Assembly (NCBI GenBank): GCA_050257855.1 | Contig: JBLMXQ010000008.1 | Span: forward strand, 1 to 64,000 | Length of the DNA stretch: 64,000 nt | Source of the DNA: JBLMXQ01 sp050257855 | GTDB taxonomy: Bacteria > Acidobacteriota > Vicinamibacteria > Vicinamibacterales > CAVVIG01 | Direction: 5' to 3' | Part shown: piece by piece, positions 9,057-17,138 of the stretch | Numbering within the stretch: the first letter of the stretch is position 1 | Layout: each line of letters starts with the position of its first letter | Program-made: the position numbers and the translations under genes | The notes under the pieces: generated by a model | Told to the model about the DNA's origin: nothing | Seen by the model: only the letters and a program-made list of their open reading frames with translations | The model's database searches: none

Positions 9057-9070
9057 GACGGATTCCCGTC
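9057..9070. promoter_or_regulatory. 14-bp inverted repeat, variant of the regulon motif
   Basis: GACGGATTCCCGTC matches the reverse complement of GCCGGAAATCCGGC at 11 of 14 positions and is itself an inverted repeat. It lies between divergent genes, 56 bp (centre to centre) from the minus-strand promoter. Confidence 0.4.
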
Positions 9071-9095
9071 GATCCATCATCCGGGGGAGGGCTCC

Positions 9096-9500
9096 ATGCG
9101 CACGCGCGTCCTCGTCGGCGTGTTCCTCCTGGTCGCATCGCTCGGCGCCGGCACGCTCGCGACGTCCGGCGACGGCGTCGCGCCACTGAAGCAGTGGGCG
9201 CTGGTCAATTTCGTGGAGCCGACCAGAGTGGGCTCGGACATCCTCAGCGGCACGTATCTGATCGTCCACGACGACATCAAGATGGAGCGCGGCGAGCCGT
9301 GCACCACGATCTACCGGTGGGACCCGGTGCGCGGTCCGCGTGAAGCGGTCGTGTCGTTCCGCTGCCACCCCGCGCTCAGGAACGTGGCCGGCCGGCTGAC
9401 GCTGACCGTGCGCCGCCTGCGAGACCTCGGCTCCGGTTGTCGCCTGATCGAATACCAGTTCGCGGGCGACGCCGAAGCCCACGGCGTCCCGCTCCAGTAG
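9096..9500 (+). CDS. Small secreted protein of unknown function
   Basis: 134 residues; the ATG at 9096 has an excellent ribosome site (GGGGGAGG, 9083-9090). Residues 1-22 form a signal peptide (MRTR then a hydrophobic run to GTLATS). The mature part begins around PLKQWALVNFVEPTRVGSDI and contains two cysteines in the middle and one near the end. I do not recognise the family. It is short, probably periplasmic and beta-rich. A strong sigma-54 promoter upstream and the cytochrome operon downstream suggest a role in the same response. Confidence 0.75.
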   Translation: MRTRVLVGVFLLVASLGAGTLATSGDGVAPLKQWALVNFVEPTRVGSDILSGTYLIVHDDIKMERGEPCTTIYRWDPVRGPREAVVSFRCHPALRNVAGRLTLTVRRLRDLGSGCRLIEYQFAGDAEAHGVPLQ

Positions 9501-9595
9501 CGCGGACGCATTCCGGTTCCCGCGTGCCGGCCCGAGCGCGCCGGAGCGACCGCGTCGCCCGGCGCGAGCGTCCGGAGCCTGGGCGCCGGGCGCCT

Positions 9596-9609
9596 GCCGG
9601 AAATCCGGC
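9596..9609. promoter_or_regulatory. Perfect 14-bp palindromic activator-site candidate
   Basis: GCCGGAAATCCGGC: arms GCCGGA/TCCGGC around AA. Its centre is 88 bp upstream of the centre of the sigma-54 promoter at 9683-9698, a normal enhancer distance. Confidence 0.6.
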
Positions 9610-9682
9610 GGCCTTCATCGCGACTATCCGTCCCTCGCCGCGTTCGTCCGTTCAAATCAGGGCGAAATCTCGTTTCGGTCCA

Positions 9683-9698
9683 TGGCAGTGCCTTTGCT
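9683..9698 (+). promoter_or_regulatory. Sigma-54 promoter of the cytochrome operon
   Basis: TGGCAGTGCCTTTGCT has both conserved elements (TGGCA and TTGCT) at correct spacing. Predicted start is near 9709, leaving a 25-base leader that contains the AAGGGGG ribosome site for the cytochrome at 9734. Confidence 0.75.
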
Positions 9699-9733
9699 CC
9701 AGCGACTGGCACATGTTCCGTCAAGGGGGCGAT

Positions 9734-10057
9734 ATGCGATCGATCGTTGTCGGGGTACTGCTGTGTCTGGGGCTCGCAACCGTCGCGTCGGCGCAGGACA
9801 AGGCAAAAGGCGAACAGCTCTTCACCGCTCAGCACTGCACGTTGTGCCATTCCATCGACGGCAAGGGGAACAAGAAGGGGCCGCTCGACGGCGTCGGCAC
9901 CAAGCTGTCGCCTCAGGAGATCCGCGCCTGGATCACCGATGCCAAGGGGATGACGGCGAAGACGAAGGCGGAACGCAAGCCGCCGATGAAGCAGTTCGCG
10001 CTGCCGAAGGATGACGTCGACGCTCTCGTGACGTACCTGAGCGGCCTCAAGAAGTAG
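9734..10057 (+). CDS. Periplasmic monohaem cytochrome c
   Basis: 107 residues. Signal peptide to about residue 20 (VASAQ), then a class I cytochrome c fold: one haem motif CTLCH near residue 38, a G-x-x-L-D-G-V-G-T loop, a probable axial methionine in KPPMKQF and a terminal DVDALVTYLSGLKK helix. It would shuttle single electrons in the periplasm. It is the first gene after the sigma-54 promoter and is followed at 21 bp by an 11-haem cytochrome, so it is probably a mobile carrier serving the same conduit. Confidence 0.92.
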   Translation: MRSIVVGVLLCLGLATVASAQDKAKGEQLFTAQHCTLCHSIDGKGNKKGPLDGVGTKLSPQEIRAWITDAKGMTAKTKAERKPPMKQFALPKDDVDALVTYLSGLKK

Positions 10058-10078
10058 GCGGCGTCCGGAGTCGGTTTC

Positions 10079-11302
10079 ATGCGCACCTGCGTCCGCGTCT
10101 CGCTCACGATTCTGTTCATCCTCGGTGTCATCCCGATCGTAGCGAGCGCGGCGCAGGCGACACCCCCGGCCAACGACGACTGCCTCGCGTGCCACGGGGA
10201 CAAGGACGCGAAGCGCGCGGACGGCAGCACAATCTACGTCGACCAGGCCGCGTTCGCCGCCTCCAAGCACGGGCCGATGGCGTGCGTCGACTGCCATCAG
10301 GATCTTGCGAGCGTCACGGAGTTCCCGCACCCCGACAAGCTGGCGAAGGTGGACTGCTCGACGTGCCACGACACGGCCCAGGAGCAGTATGCGCAGGGCG
10401 TGCACGGGCAGGCGCGGAAGGACGGGCAGATGCTCGCGGCGACCTGCAGCGACTGCCACGGCAAGCACGACATCCGCGGCGCGAGCGATCCCGCCTCGCC
10501 GATCAACCATCTGAACCTGCCGCAGACGTGCGCCAAATGCCACGGCAACGCCGACATCATCCGGCGGGGGCACATCCAGATCGGCGACGTCGCCGTGAAG
10601 TACCACGACAGCATACACGGCCGGGCGCTCGAGAAGGCCGGCCTCGTCGTCGCGCCGTCGTGCGTCGACTGCCACGGCAACCACGACATCAAGCGGAAGA
10701 CCGACCCGTCGAGCAGCGTGTTCCGCGCGAATATTCCCGCGACCTGTGGGAAATGCCACGCCGGCATCGAGCAGCATTACGACGCCAGCGTGCACGGAAC
10801 GGCGGTGAAGGCCGGCAATCTCAAGGCGGCGGTCTGTTCCGACTGCCACACCGCGCACGCCATTCAGCGCGTCGAGTCCGAAAGCTGGAAGCTGAGCGTC
10901 ACCCGCGAGTGCGGCACGTGCCACAGCGAGTCGAACCGGACCTATCGGGACACGTTCCACGGGCAGGTGACCTCGCTCGGATTCGTCCGCGTGGCGGCCT
11001 GCGCCGACTGCCACGGGTCGCACGACATCCAGAAGAAGTCGGATCCGCGGTCGCGCGTCGCGAAGGCGAACCTCGTCGAGACGTGCCGGCAGTGCCACGC
11101 CGGAGCGAACGCGAACTTCGTCGAGTTCGATCCGCACGCCGACAAGCACGACCGCGCGCGCGATCCCGCGCTGTTCTACGCCGCGAAGTTCATGGAGGGG
11201 CTGCTGCTCGCGGTGTTCGGCTTCTTCGGGCTGCACACGGCGCTGTGGCTGCCGCGGGGATTGAGAGAGCGGCGCCGCGGTTCCTCGAGGCAGGAGCGCT
11301 GA
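10079..11302 (+). CDS. 11-haem cytochrome c with C-terminal membrane anchor
   Basis: 407 residues with a signal peptide (cleavage near VASAAQA). I count eleven CX2CH motifs, from CLACH to CRQCH, several followed by HD or AH as in repeated G-x-H-D-I units that supply distal histidines. A hydrophobic segment near residue 375 (LLLAVFGFFGLHTALWL) followed by an arginine-rich tail would anchor it to the inner membrane facing the periplasm. The gene lies 1 bp before a cytochrome b gene, so the pair probably forms a quinol:cytochrome c electron-transfer module. Confidence 0.92.
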   Translation: MRTCVRVSLTILFILGVIPIVASAAQATPPANDDCLACHGDKDAKRADGSTIYVDQAAFAASKHGPMACVDCHQDLASVTEFPHPDKLAKVDCSTCHDTAQEQYAQGVHGQARKDGQMLAATCSDCHGKHDIRGASDPASPINHLNLPQTCAKCHGNADIIRRGHIQIGDVAVKYHDSIHGRALEKAGLVVAPSCVDCHGNHDIKRKTDPSSSVFRANIPATCGKCHAGIEQHYDASVHGTAVKAGNLKAAVCSDCHTAHAIQRVESESWKLSVTRECGTCHSESNRTYRDTFHGQVTSLGFVRVAACADCHGSHDIQKKSDPRSRVAKANLVETCRQCHAGANANFVEFDPHADKHDRARDPALFYAAKFMEGLLLAVFGFFGLHTALWLPRGLRERRRGSSRQER

Positions 11303-11303
11303 G

Positions 11304-12137
11304 ATGGCGGTTCGGATGCCGGGCACGCGACTCTACCGCCGGTTCGACGCCGTCGACCGGACGCTGCACATCGGCCTGATGGCCAGCTTCCTGGGCCTCG
11401 CCCTGACGGGCCTGCCGCTCTTCTTCAGCACGTCGGACTGGGCGAGCCGGATCGCGCACGCGCTCGGCGGCTTCCACGCGGCCGGTCTCATCCACCGTGC
11501 GGCGGCGACGCTCCTCATCACCGTGTTCCTGATCCACCTCGGCCGCGTCCTGAAGCGGCTCGCCGGCGGCGATCTGGGCATCCTCTGGGGGCCGGCGTCG
11601 ATGGTGCCGCAGCCGCGCGACATCGTCGAGCTGTACCAGCACGTGCAGTGGTTCCTCGGCCTCGGTCCGCGGCCCCGGTTCGGCCGCTACACCTACTGGG
11701 AGAAGTTCGACTACTGGGCCGTGTTCTGGGGGATGGGCATCATCGGCGCCTCGGGCCTGATGCTCTGGTTCCCCACGGTGTTCGCGCGCGTCGTGCCCGG
11801 GTGGATGTTCAACGTCGCGATGCTCGTGCACGGCGAGGAGGCGCTGCTGGCGGTGGTCTTCATCTTCACCGTGCACTTCTTCAACACCCACATGAGGCCG
11901 GAGAAGTTCCCGATGGATCGCGTGATCTTCACGGGACGCCTGACCGAGCGCGAGCTGCGCGAGGAGCGACCGGACGAGTACGAGCTGCTGCGCCGGAGCG
12001 GCGGACTCGATTCGGCGGCGGTCGGGCCCGCGGCCGGATGGCTGCTGCCGTTCGGGCGAGTGGTCGCGGTCGTGGCGCTGACCACCGGCTTCACGATCGT
12101 ATTCCTGATTGTGCTGACCGTCGTCAGCCAGCCGTAG
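11304..12137 (+). CDS. Cytochrome b (b561/formate dehydrogenase gamma-like)
   Basis: 277 residues with about five to six membrane spans. Candidate haem ligands are histidines in membrane segments: DRTLHIGLMASF, GGFHAAGLIHR, FLIHLGR, MLVHGEEALLAV and TVHFFNTHMRPEKFP. The pattern matches dihaem membrane cytochrome b subunits that exchange electrons between quinone and periplasmic cytochromes. It is packed between the 11-haem cytochrome (1 bp gap) and the NapC/NirT-type gene (16 bp gap), so it is the likely quinone-facing subunit of the conduit. Confidence 0.88.
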   Translation: MAVRMPGTRLYRRFDAVDRTLHIGLMASFLGLALTGLPLFFSTSDWASRIAHALGGFHAAGLIHRAAATLLITVFLIHLGRVLKRLAGGDLGILWGPASMVPQPRDIVELYQHVQWFLGLGPRPRFGRYTYWEKFDYWAVFWGMGIIGASGLMLWFPTVFARVVPGWMFNVAMLVHGEEALLAVVFIFTVHFFNTHMRPEKFPMDRVIFTGRLTERELREERPDEYELLRRSGGLDSAAVGPAAGWLLPFGRVVAVVALTTGFTIVFLIVLTVVSQP

Positions 12138-12153
12138 GGGAGGGGCAAATCGC

Positions 12154-13524
12154 ATGACTGCGTGGCTGAAGAGCACGGCCCTGCGCAATACCGTGACGCT
12201 CGCCGGGGTGTTCCTGACGACGTTCAGCGCGCTGCTCTTCCTCGTCGTCTTCCTGGCCGACCTGTTCGGGATGCACACCAACCCGTACATCGGGATCGTG
12301 TTCTTCCTGATCCTGCCCGGCTTCTTCCTGCTCGGGCTCGCACTCATCCCGGCCGGCGTCTGGCTCGAACGGCGGCGGCGCCGGGAGGTCGCGCACGAAT
12401 CGCGGTGGCCGCGATTCGACCTGAACGATCCGGCGCTCCGCACGGCCACGGCCATGGTGTTCGCCCTGACGCTGGCCAACATCGTCATCGTGTCGCTCGC
12501 CGCCTATCGCGGCATCGAGTACATGGACTCGGTGCAGTTCTGCGGGCAGGTCTGCCACAAGGTCATGCAGCCCGAGTACGCCGCGTACCAGGACGGCGCC
12601 CACTCCCGCGTCCGGTGTGTCGAGTGCCACATCGGTTCTGGCGCCTCCTGGTTCGCGAAGTCGAAGCTGTCGGGCACGCGCCAGGTGTTTGCCGTCGCGT
12701 TCAACACCTACTCGCGGCCGATTCCATCGCCGGTCCCGAACCTGCGGCCGGCGCGCGACACCTGCGAGCAGTGCCACTGGCCCGACAAGTTCCACGGCGA
12801 TCTCGTGCGCAAGGTCTACGAGTACGGAGACGACGAGAAGAACACCGAGTCGGTGACGACGCTGCAGATGCACGTCGGCGGCGGCGCGCCGTCCGAGGGG
12901 CCGGTGTCGGGCATCCACTGGCACGTGAGCGGCGCGACCGAGATCGAATACATCGCCACCGACGACAAGCGCCAGGTCATTCCGTACGTCCGCGTCAAGG
13001 ACCGCGACGGCACGATCACCGAGTACTACGCGGAGGGCGTCAAGCCCGGGGAGCTCGCGAAGGGCGAGCGCCGCGTCATGGATTGCATGGATTGTCACAA
13101 CCGCCCGGCGCACCCGATGGAGACGACCGCCGAGCGGGCGGTCAACGACGCGATGTCGCGCGGCGAGATTCCGGCGACGCTGCCGTTCGTCCACCGCGAG
13201 GCGGTGAAGGCGCTGCAAGTGGCCTATCCGTCGCAGGATGCGGCCGCCGATGGCATCGCGAGGGCGCTCCGGGACTTCTATCGGACCTCCTACGGGCAGG
13301 TCGCGATATCGCGGCCGCAGGACGTGGAGAAGGCCGTGCAGGCGACGCAGGCGATCTATCGGCGAAACGCCTTCCCGGCGATGCAGGTCGGCTTCGGCAC
13401 CTATCCGAACAACATCGGCCACATGGATTCGCCCGGTTGTTTCCGGTGCCATGACGACAGCCATGTCTCGAAAGACGGCCGGAAAATTGGTCAGGATTGT
13501 GACACATGCCATTCGGTCGAATAG
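12154..13524 (+). CDS. NapC/NirT-family membrane-anchored multihaem cytochrome c
   Basis: 456 residues. Two membrane segments occur near the N-terminus, then another about residues 90-115 immediately before the haem domain. Five standard motifs are present (CVECH, CEQCH, CMDCH, CFRCH, CDTCH at the very C-terminus) plus an earlier FCGQVCHKVMQPE in which the cysteines are separated by three residues (CX3CH). The region IGSGASWFAKSKLSG and the long DSVQF...PEYAAYQ context are typical of this NapC/NirT branch. It would oxidise quinol and feed periplasmic cytochromes. Gene order places it directly before mtrA/mtrB-type genes. Confidence 0.9.
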   Translation: MTAWLKSTALRNTVTLAGVFLTTFSALLFLVVFLADLFGMHTNPYIGIVFFLILPGFFLLGLALIPAGVWLERRRRREVAHESRWPRFDLNDPALRTATAMVFALTLANIVIVSLAAYRGIEYMDSVQFCGQVCHKVMQPEYAAYQDGAHSRVRCVECHIGSGASWFAKSKLSGTRQVFAVAFNTYSRPIPSPVPNLRPARDTCEQCHWPDKFHGDLVRKVYEYGDDEKNTESVTTLQMHVGGGAPSEGPVSGIHWHVSGATEIEYIATDDKRQVIPYVRVKDRDGTITEYYAEGVKPGELAKGERRVMDCMDCHNRPAHPMETTAERAVNDAMSRGEIPATLPFVHREAVKALQVAYPSQDAAADGIARALRDFYRTSYGQVAISRPQDVEKAVQATQAIYRRNAFPAMQVGFGTYPNNIGHMDSPGCFRCHDDSHVSKDGRKIGQDCDTCHSVE

Positions 13525-13538
13525 GCACGGCTCGTGCA
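13523..13538 (+). promoter_or_regulatory. Sigma-54-like promoter before the MtrA-type gene
   Basis: AGGCACGGCTCGTGCA: GG-N10-GC with GGCACG at -24 and GTGCA at -12. It overlaps the upstream stop codon and predicts a start near 13549, giving mtrA/mtrB a second, internal promoter. Confidence 0.5.
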
Positions 13539-13565
13539 GCCTGCGTGGGCAAGTCCGGCGGTCCT

Positions 13566-13579
13566 GCCGGATTCTCGGC
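13566..13579. promoter_or_regulatory. 14-bp inverted repeat, regulon-motif variant
   Basis: GCCGGATTCTCGGC matches the reverse complement of the regulon motif at 12 of 14 positions. It lies about 42 bp downstream of the candidate promoter centre, so its role here is unclear. Confidence 0.35.
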
Positions 13580-13606
13580 GGCATAGATATCAGAAGGTTG
13601 ATGACA

Positions 13607-14590
13607 ATGATTCGACACAGTGACGGTTTTCCGGCACGAACGCTGGTGACCGCGCTTGTTCTCGCCTGCGGACTGGCGGTTGGCGTTTCGGCCGCTGGTC
13701 CTGCCCAGGGACAACAGGCGGGAGCCACCGTCAAGAGCGCGCCGGCCGCGAGCCCCGCGTCGGCGGCTCAGGCGAGCGGGTACGTCGGCGACGAGACCTG
13801 CACGACCTGCCACGAAGCCGAAGGCAAGGGCCTGGGCGCCACGATGCACGGCAAGGCCCAGAACGAGCGCACTCCGGCCGCCACTGGTCGGAGCTGCGAG
13901 ACCTGCCACGGCCCGGGACAGGCGCACGTCGACTCCGGAGACAAGACGAAGATCAAGCGGTTCACGGCGATGTCGGCGCGTGACATCGACGAGACCTGCC
14001 TGTCCTGCCACGCCAAAGGCACGCACGCCGAATGGCAGGGCAGCATGCACGACGCCCGCAACGTGTCGTGCACGACCTGCCACAGCGTGCACAGCCCCAA
14101 GTCGGCCGAAGCGCAGCTGAAGACTGCGAGCGCGTCACAGACCTGCATCGGCTGCCACAAGACCGAGGCCATGAAGGTCCAGCGCTCGGGGCACATGCCG
14201 CTGCGCGAAGGCAAGATGGAGTGCACCTCCTGCCATAACCCGCACGGATCGAACAACGTGCGCATGCTCAAGACCGGCAACACGATCAACGAGGAGTGCA
14301 CGAGCTGCCACGCCGAGAAGCGCGGGCCGTTCCTGTGGGAGCACGCGGCGGTGCGCGAGAGCTGCACGACCTGCCACGACCCGCACGGCTCGAACAACGA
14401 CCGCATGCTCGTCGCCAAGGTTCCGATGCTCTGCCAGCGCTGCCACGTGGGCACCGGGCACCCGCCGACCATCTACGACGCGACGCAGCTCGCCGCGGGC
14501 AGCAACCGTGTCGTCGGCCGCGGATGCGTGAACTGCCACTCGCAGATTCACGGCTCCAACAGCCCGGCCGGCAACACGTTCCTTCGTTAA
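13607..14590 (+). CDS. MtrA/DmsE-type decahaem cytochrome c
   Basis: 327 residues. The ATG at 13607 is 9 bases from AGAAGG; an in-frame ATG at 13601 is the alternative. A signal peptide (to about residue 35) and an Ala/Pro linker precede exactly ten CX2CH motifs (CTTCH, CETCH, CLSCH, CTTCH, CIGCH, CTSCH, CTSCH, CTTCH, CQRCH, CVNCH) with paired distal histidines such as NPHGSNN and DPHGSNN. This is the DmsE/MtrA/PioA architecture: a periplasmic decahaem wire that inserts into an MtrB barrel. The next gene, 17 bp on, is that barrel, which strongly supports the call. Confidence 0.95.
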   Translation: MIRHSDGFPARTLVTALVLACGLAVGVSAAGPAQGQQAGATVKSAPAASPASAAQASGYVGDETCTTCHEAEGKGLGATMHGKAQNERTPAATGRSCETCHGPGQAHVDSGDKTKIKRFTAMSARDIDETCLSCHAKGTHAEWQGSMHDARNVSCTTCHSVHSPKSAEAQLKTASASQTCIGCHKTEAMKVQRSGHMPLREGKMECTSCHNPHGSNNVRMLKTGNTINEECTSCHAEKRGPFLWEHAAVRESCTTCHDPHGSNNDRMLVAKVPMLCQRCHVGTGHPPTIYDATQLAAGSNRVVGRGCVNCHSQIHGSNSPAGNTFLR

Positions 14591-14607
14591 CCTGCAGGAG
14601 AATGAAG

Positions 14608-16818
14608 ATGCGCACCAGATTCATCGGAATGGCTGCCGCGCTTCTGCTGGTCTCCGCAGGAGCGGGGGCCCAGGAAGCGCCCACGGCGCAGCAGGACGTC
14701 CCGAAGACGCCCGCCCCGAGCATCCAGGAGTTCGGGTTCGTCAACGAGATCGACTTCGGCGGACGTGCCACCAGCTTCGACACGGGGTCCGACAAGGCGC
14801 GCTTCCAGCGCTATCAGGACCTGCGTGACGGTGCGACGCTGGACAAGTTCCGCTTCTCCAGGAGCACCGACAGCTGGCTGTTCAACGCGCAGGCCGACCA
14901 CGTCGGCTATCGCGATCAGCGCTTCTCGGGGGCCTTCAACGACTACGGCAAGGTGAAGGCGTCGTTCCAGTGGAACCAGACGCCGCTGTTCTACAGCGAG
15001 ACCACGCGCACGCTCTACACGCAGTCGTCGCCCGGGGTGCTGACGCTGCCGTCGGGCATCCAGTCGGGCATCGCGAACAAGTCGCTGACGCTCGCGACGG
15101 CCATGGCCGGCGCCTCGGCATTCGACCTGCAGACGCGGCGCGACGTCGCGGATTTCAACCTCACGTACAGCGCCACGCGCCAGCTCGACCTGAACGTGCG
15201 CGTGAAGAACACGAGCCGCAACGGCAGCCAGCCGATGACCGCCGGCTTCGGGTTCAGCATGGCGACCGACGAGCTCGCGGCGCCGATCGACACCCGCACG
15301 ACGGAATTCGGCACCTCGCTCGAGTGGGGCAACAACCGCGGCTTCGCCAAGCTGGCGTACGACGGGTCGTTCTTCCGCAACAACATCCAGAGCCTGACGT
15401 GGGCGAACCCGATGCGCGCCGTCGACGCGTCCGGCAGCCCGACGCAGGGGCGCCTGGCACTCTGGCCGGATACCAACCAGAACACGGTCAGCGCCTCGGG
15501 CGGGGTCAACCTTCCGGGCCGCAGCCACGCCAACGCGTACCTGTCGGTCGGCAACCTGACGAACAACTCCCAGCTGATCCCGTTCACGATCAACACCGCC
15601 CTGGCTTCGCCGACGCTCTCGCGCTCGACGGCCGACCTGACCGCCCGCGTCACCGCGATGAACTTCACCTTCACGTCGCGGCCGGTGACGATGCTCTGGC
15701 TCAGCGCGCGGTATCGGCAGTATCAGTTCGACAACCGCTCCAACCCGTTCGTCGTGACGCAGGGCGTGGGCTACGACTCGAGCCTCACGACGCTGAACGC
15801 CGAGAGCGAGCTGTTCGGCTACACGCGCCACACGTTCGACGCCGACGCGTCGTTCAGCCCGATCCGCTATGTCGGCATCCGCGGCGGCTACACGCGGGAG
15901 CAGGTGGACCGGACGTTCCGTTGGATCGAAGCGACGACAGAAGACGTCGCCCGCACCTCGATCGACCTGACCGGCATCAGCTGGGTGACCGTCCGGGGCG
16001 TCTACGAGCACTCGAAGCGCACCGGCGCCAACTCGATCACGGCGGAGGAGCTCATCGCCGAGAGCCAGCAGCCGGGGCAGGGGATGTACGACATCTCGAA
16101 CCGGAACCGGGATCGCTTCTCGGCCATCGTGACCGTCACGCCCGTGTCGATGTTCTCGATCACCGGGTCGGCGGCCGCCGGCAAGGACGACTATCCGGCG
16201 CCGGCAGGCATCACGGCGGTGAACCAGTTCGGTCTCTTGAACAACGACAACCGCATCTACTCGATCGGCTTCGACCTGGTCCCGGTCGAGGACAAGGTGA
16301 TTCTCGGCGCCACCTACGGCTACGAGAAATACACGGCGCTCCAGCAGTCGCGCCTCGCCGGGCACGTGACGAGCGGTCTGCCGCCCACTTTCTTCAACCC
16401 GCTCTACGACTGGAGCGACAGCAGCGCCGACAAGGTCCACACGGCCAACGCGTCGGTCGAGATCACGAAAGTCATCCCGAAGGCCGACGTGAAGTTCGGC
16501 TACGACTACAGCAAGGCCGATTCGACCTACGTCTACGCCATTCCGGCCGGCAGCCCGATGGCGGCGCCCAGGCAGCTGCCCCCGGTGACGAACAAGATCC
16601 AGCGCGGGACCGCCGACGTCCTCTATCACGTCACCCCGCACGTGGGCGCCGGGTTCACCTACTGGTACGACGCGTATTCGGTCTCCGATTTCGCGCTCGG
16701 GCCGCAGCCGAGCCTGGCGCTGGGGGCCGTGTCGAACCCGACGATCATGATGCTCGGCTACAACTGGATCCCGTACACGGCGCACACCTTCATGGCGCGT
16801 CTGACATACCTCTGGTAG
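14608..16818 (+). CDS. MtrB/PioB-family outer-membrane beta-barrel
   Basis: 736 residues from the ATG at 14608 (7 bases from AGGAG; ATG 14602 is possible). A signal peptide ends near GAGAQ, then alternating polar/hydrophobic strands fill the protein, with many aromatic strand ends and a C-terminal MARLTYLW ending in an aromatic residue as barrels do. There is no cysteine, so the N-terminal CX2C of Shewanella MtrB is absent. MtrB sheathes the decahaem MtrA protein to carry electrons through the outer membrane. No MtrC/OmcA-type surface cytochrome is adjacent; the physiological partner could be an extracellular acceptor or an Fe(II) donor. Confidence 0.93.
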   Translation: MRTRFIGMAAALLLVSAGAGAQEAPTAQQDVPKTPAPSIQEFGFVNEIDFGGRATSFDTGSDKARFQRYQDLRDGATLDKFRFSRSTDSWLFNAQADHVGYRDQRFSGAFNDYGKVKASFQWNQTPLFYSETTRTLYTQSSPGVLTLPSGIQSGIANKSLTLATAMAGASAFDLQTRRDVADFNLTYSATRQLDLNVRVKNTSRNGSQPMTAGFGFSMATDELAAPIDTRTTEFGTSLEWGNNRGFAKLAYDGSFFRNNIQSLTWANPMRAVDASGSPTQGRLALWPDTNQNTVSASGGVNLPGRSHANAYLSVGNLTNNSQLIPFTINTALASPTLSRSTADLTARVTAMNFTFTSRPVTMLWLSARYRQYQFDNRSNPFVVTQGVGYDSSLTTLNAESELFGYTRHTFDADASFSPIRYVGIRGGYTREQVDRTFRWIEATTEDVARTSIDLTGISWVTVRGVYEHSKRTGANSITAEELIAESQQPGQGMYDISNRNRDRFSAIVTVTPVSMFSITGSAAAGKDDYPAPAGITAVNQFGLLNNDNRIYSIGFDLVPVEDKVILGATYGYEKYTALQQSRLAGHVTSGLPPTFFNPLYDWSDSSADKVHTANASVEITKVIPKADVKFGYDYSKADSTYVYAIPAGSPMAAPRQLPPVTNKIQRGTADVLYHVTPHVGAGFTYWYDAYSVSDFALGPQPSLALGAVSNPTIMMLGYNWIPYTAHTFMARLTYLW

Positions 16819-16827
16819 CGATGTTGC

Positions 16828-16853
16828 AGGGGCGGACCACGGGGTTCGCCCCT
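16828..16853 (+). terminator. Strong hairpin after the MtrB-type gene
   Basis: AGGGGCGGACC (16828-16838) pairs with GGTTCGCCCCT (16843-16853), one G-T pair, around the loop ACGG. It starts 10 bp after the stop codon. No U-tract follows. The sequence matches the TAGGGGCGGACC repeat family seen at 50.2 kb. Confidence 0.65.
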
Positions 16854-17138
16854 ACATACCTCCAGTGAGCCGAACACGAGCGGCTCACTCGAGCGGCTTG
16901 GCGAATGGTCCTCCCTCCGCACCGTTCGCCAGGCCCTTTTTTTTGAATTCGGCGCGATACAAGGGGACGCGGAAGGCGTCCTCGAGGGATCGGGCGCTCC
17001 GCCGCTCGTGGAATTTCCCCCAACCGGGCGCGGAAATCCCCGCGCCATCGGCGCCGGACTTCCGGCAGGCCGCCCCGAAGCCGGTGGAATCCGGCCTGTT
17101 TTCGTCCGGCATCCCGCTTGCCCTTGCTCATCCCGGTC
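16854..17138. promoter_or_regulatory. Gene-free regulatory region upstream of feoB
   Basis: No gene is evident. The right half carries a cluster of related sites: GTGGAATTTCCCCC (about 17008), GCGGAAATCCCCGC (about 17030), GCCGGACTTCCGGC (17053-17066) and GGTGGAATCCGGCC (about 17083). The third is the best match to the regulon palindrome (12 of 14). The left half also holds the imperfect repeat GAGCGGCTCACTCGAGCGGC. Confidence 0.5.
17107..17122 (+). promoter_or_regulatory. Sigma-54 promoter of feoB
   Basis: CGGCATCCCGCTTGCC has the exact GGCA-N6-TTGC core. Its centre is 55 bp from the palindrome at 17053-17066. Predicted transcription start is only a few bases before the feoB ATG. Confidence 0.55.

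Noticed and set aside
14587..16785. Minus-strand open frame of about 730 codons opposite the MtrB-type barrel
   Set aside because: Shadow frame; the plus strand has signal peptide, barrel strands, ribosome site and operon context.
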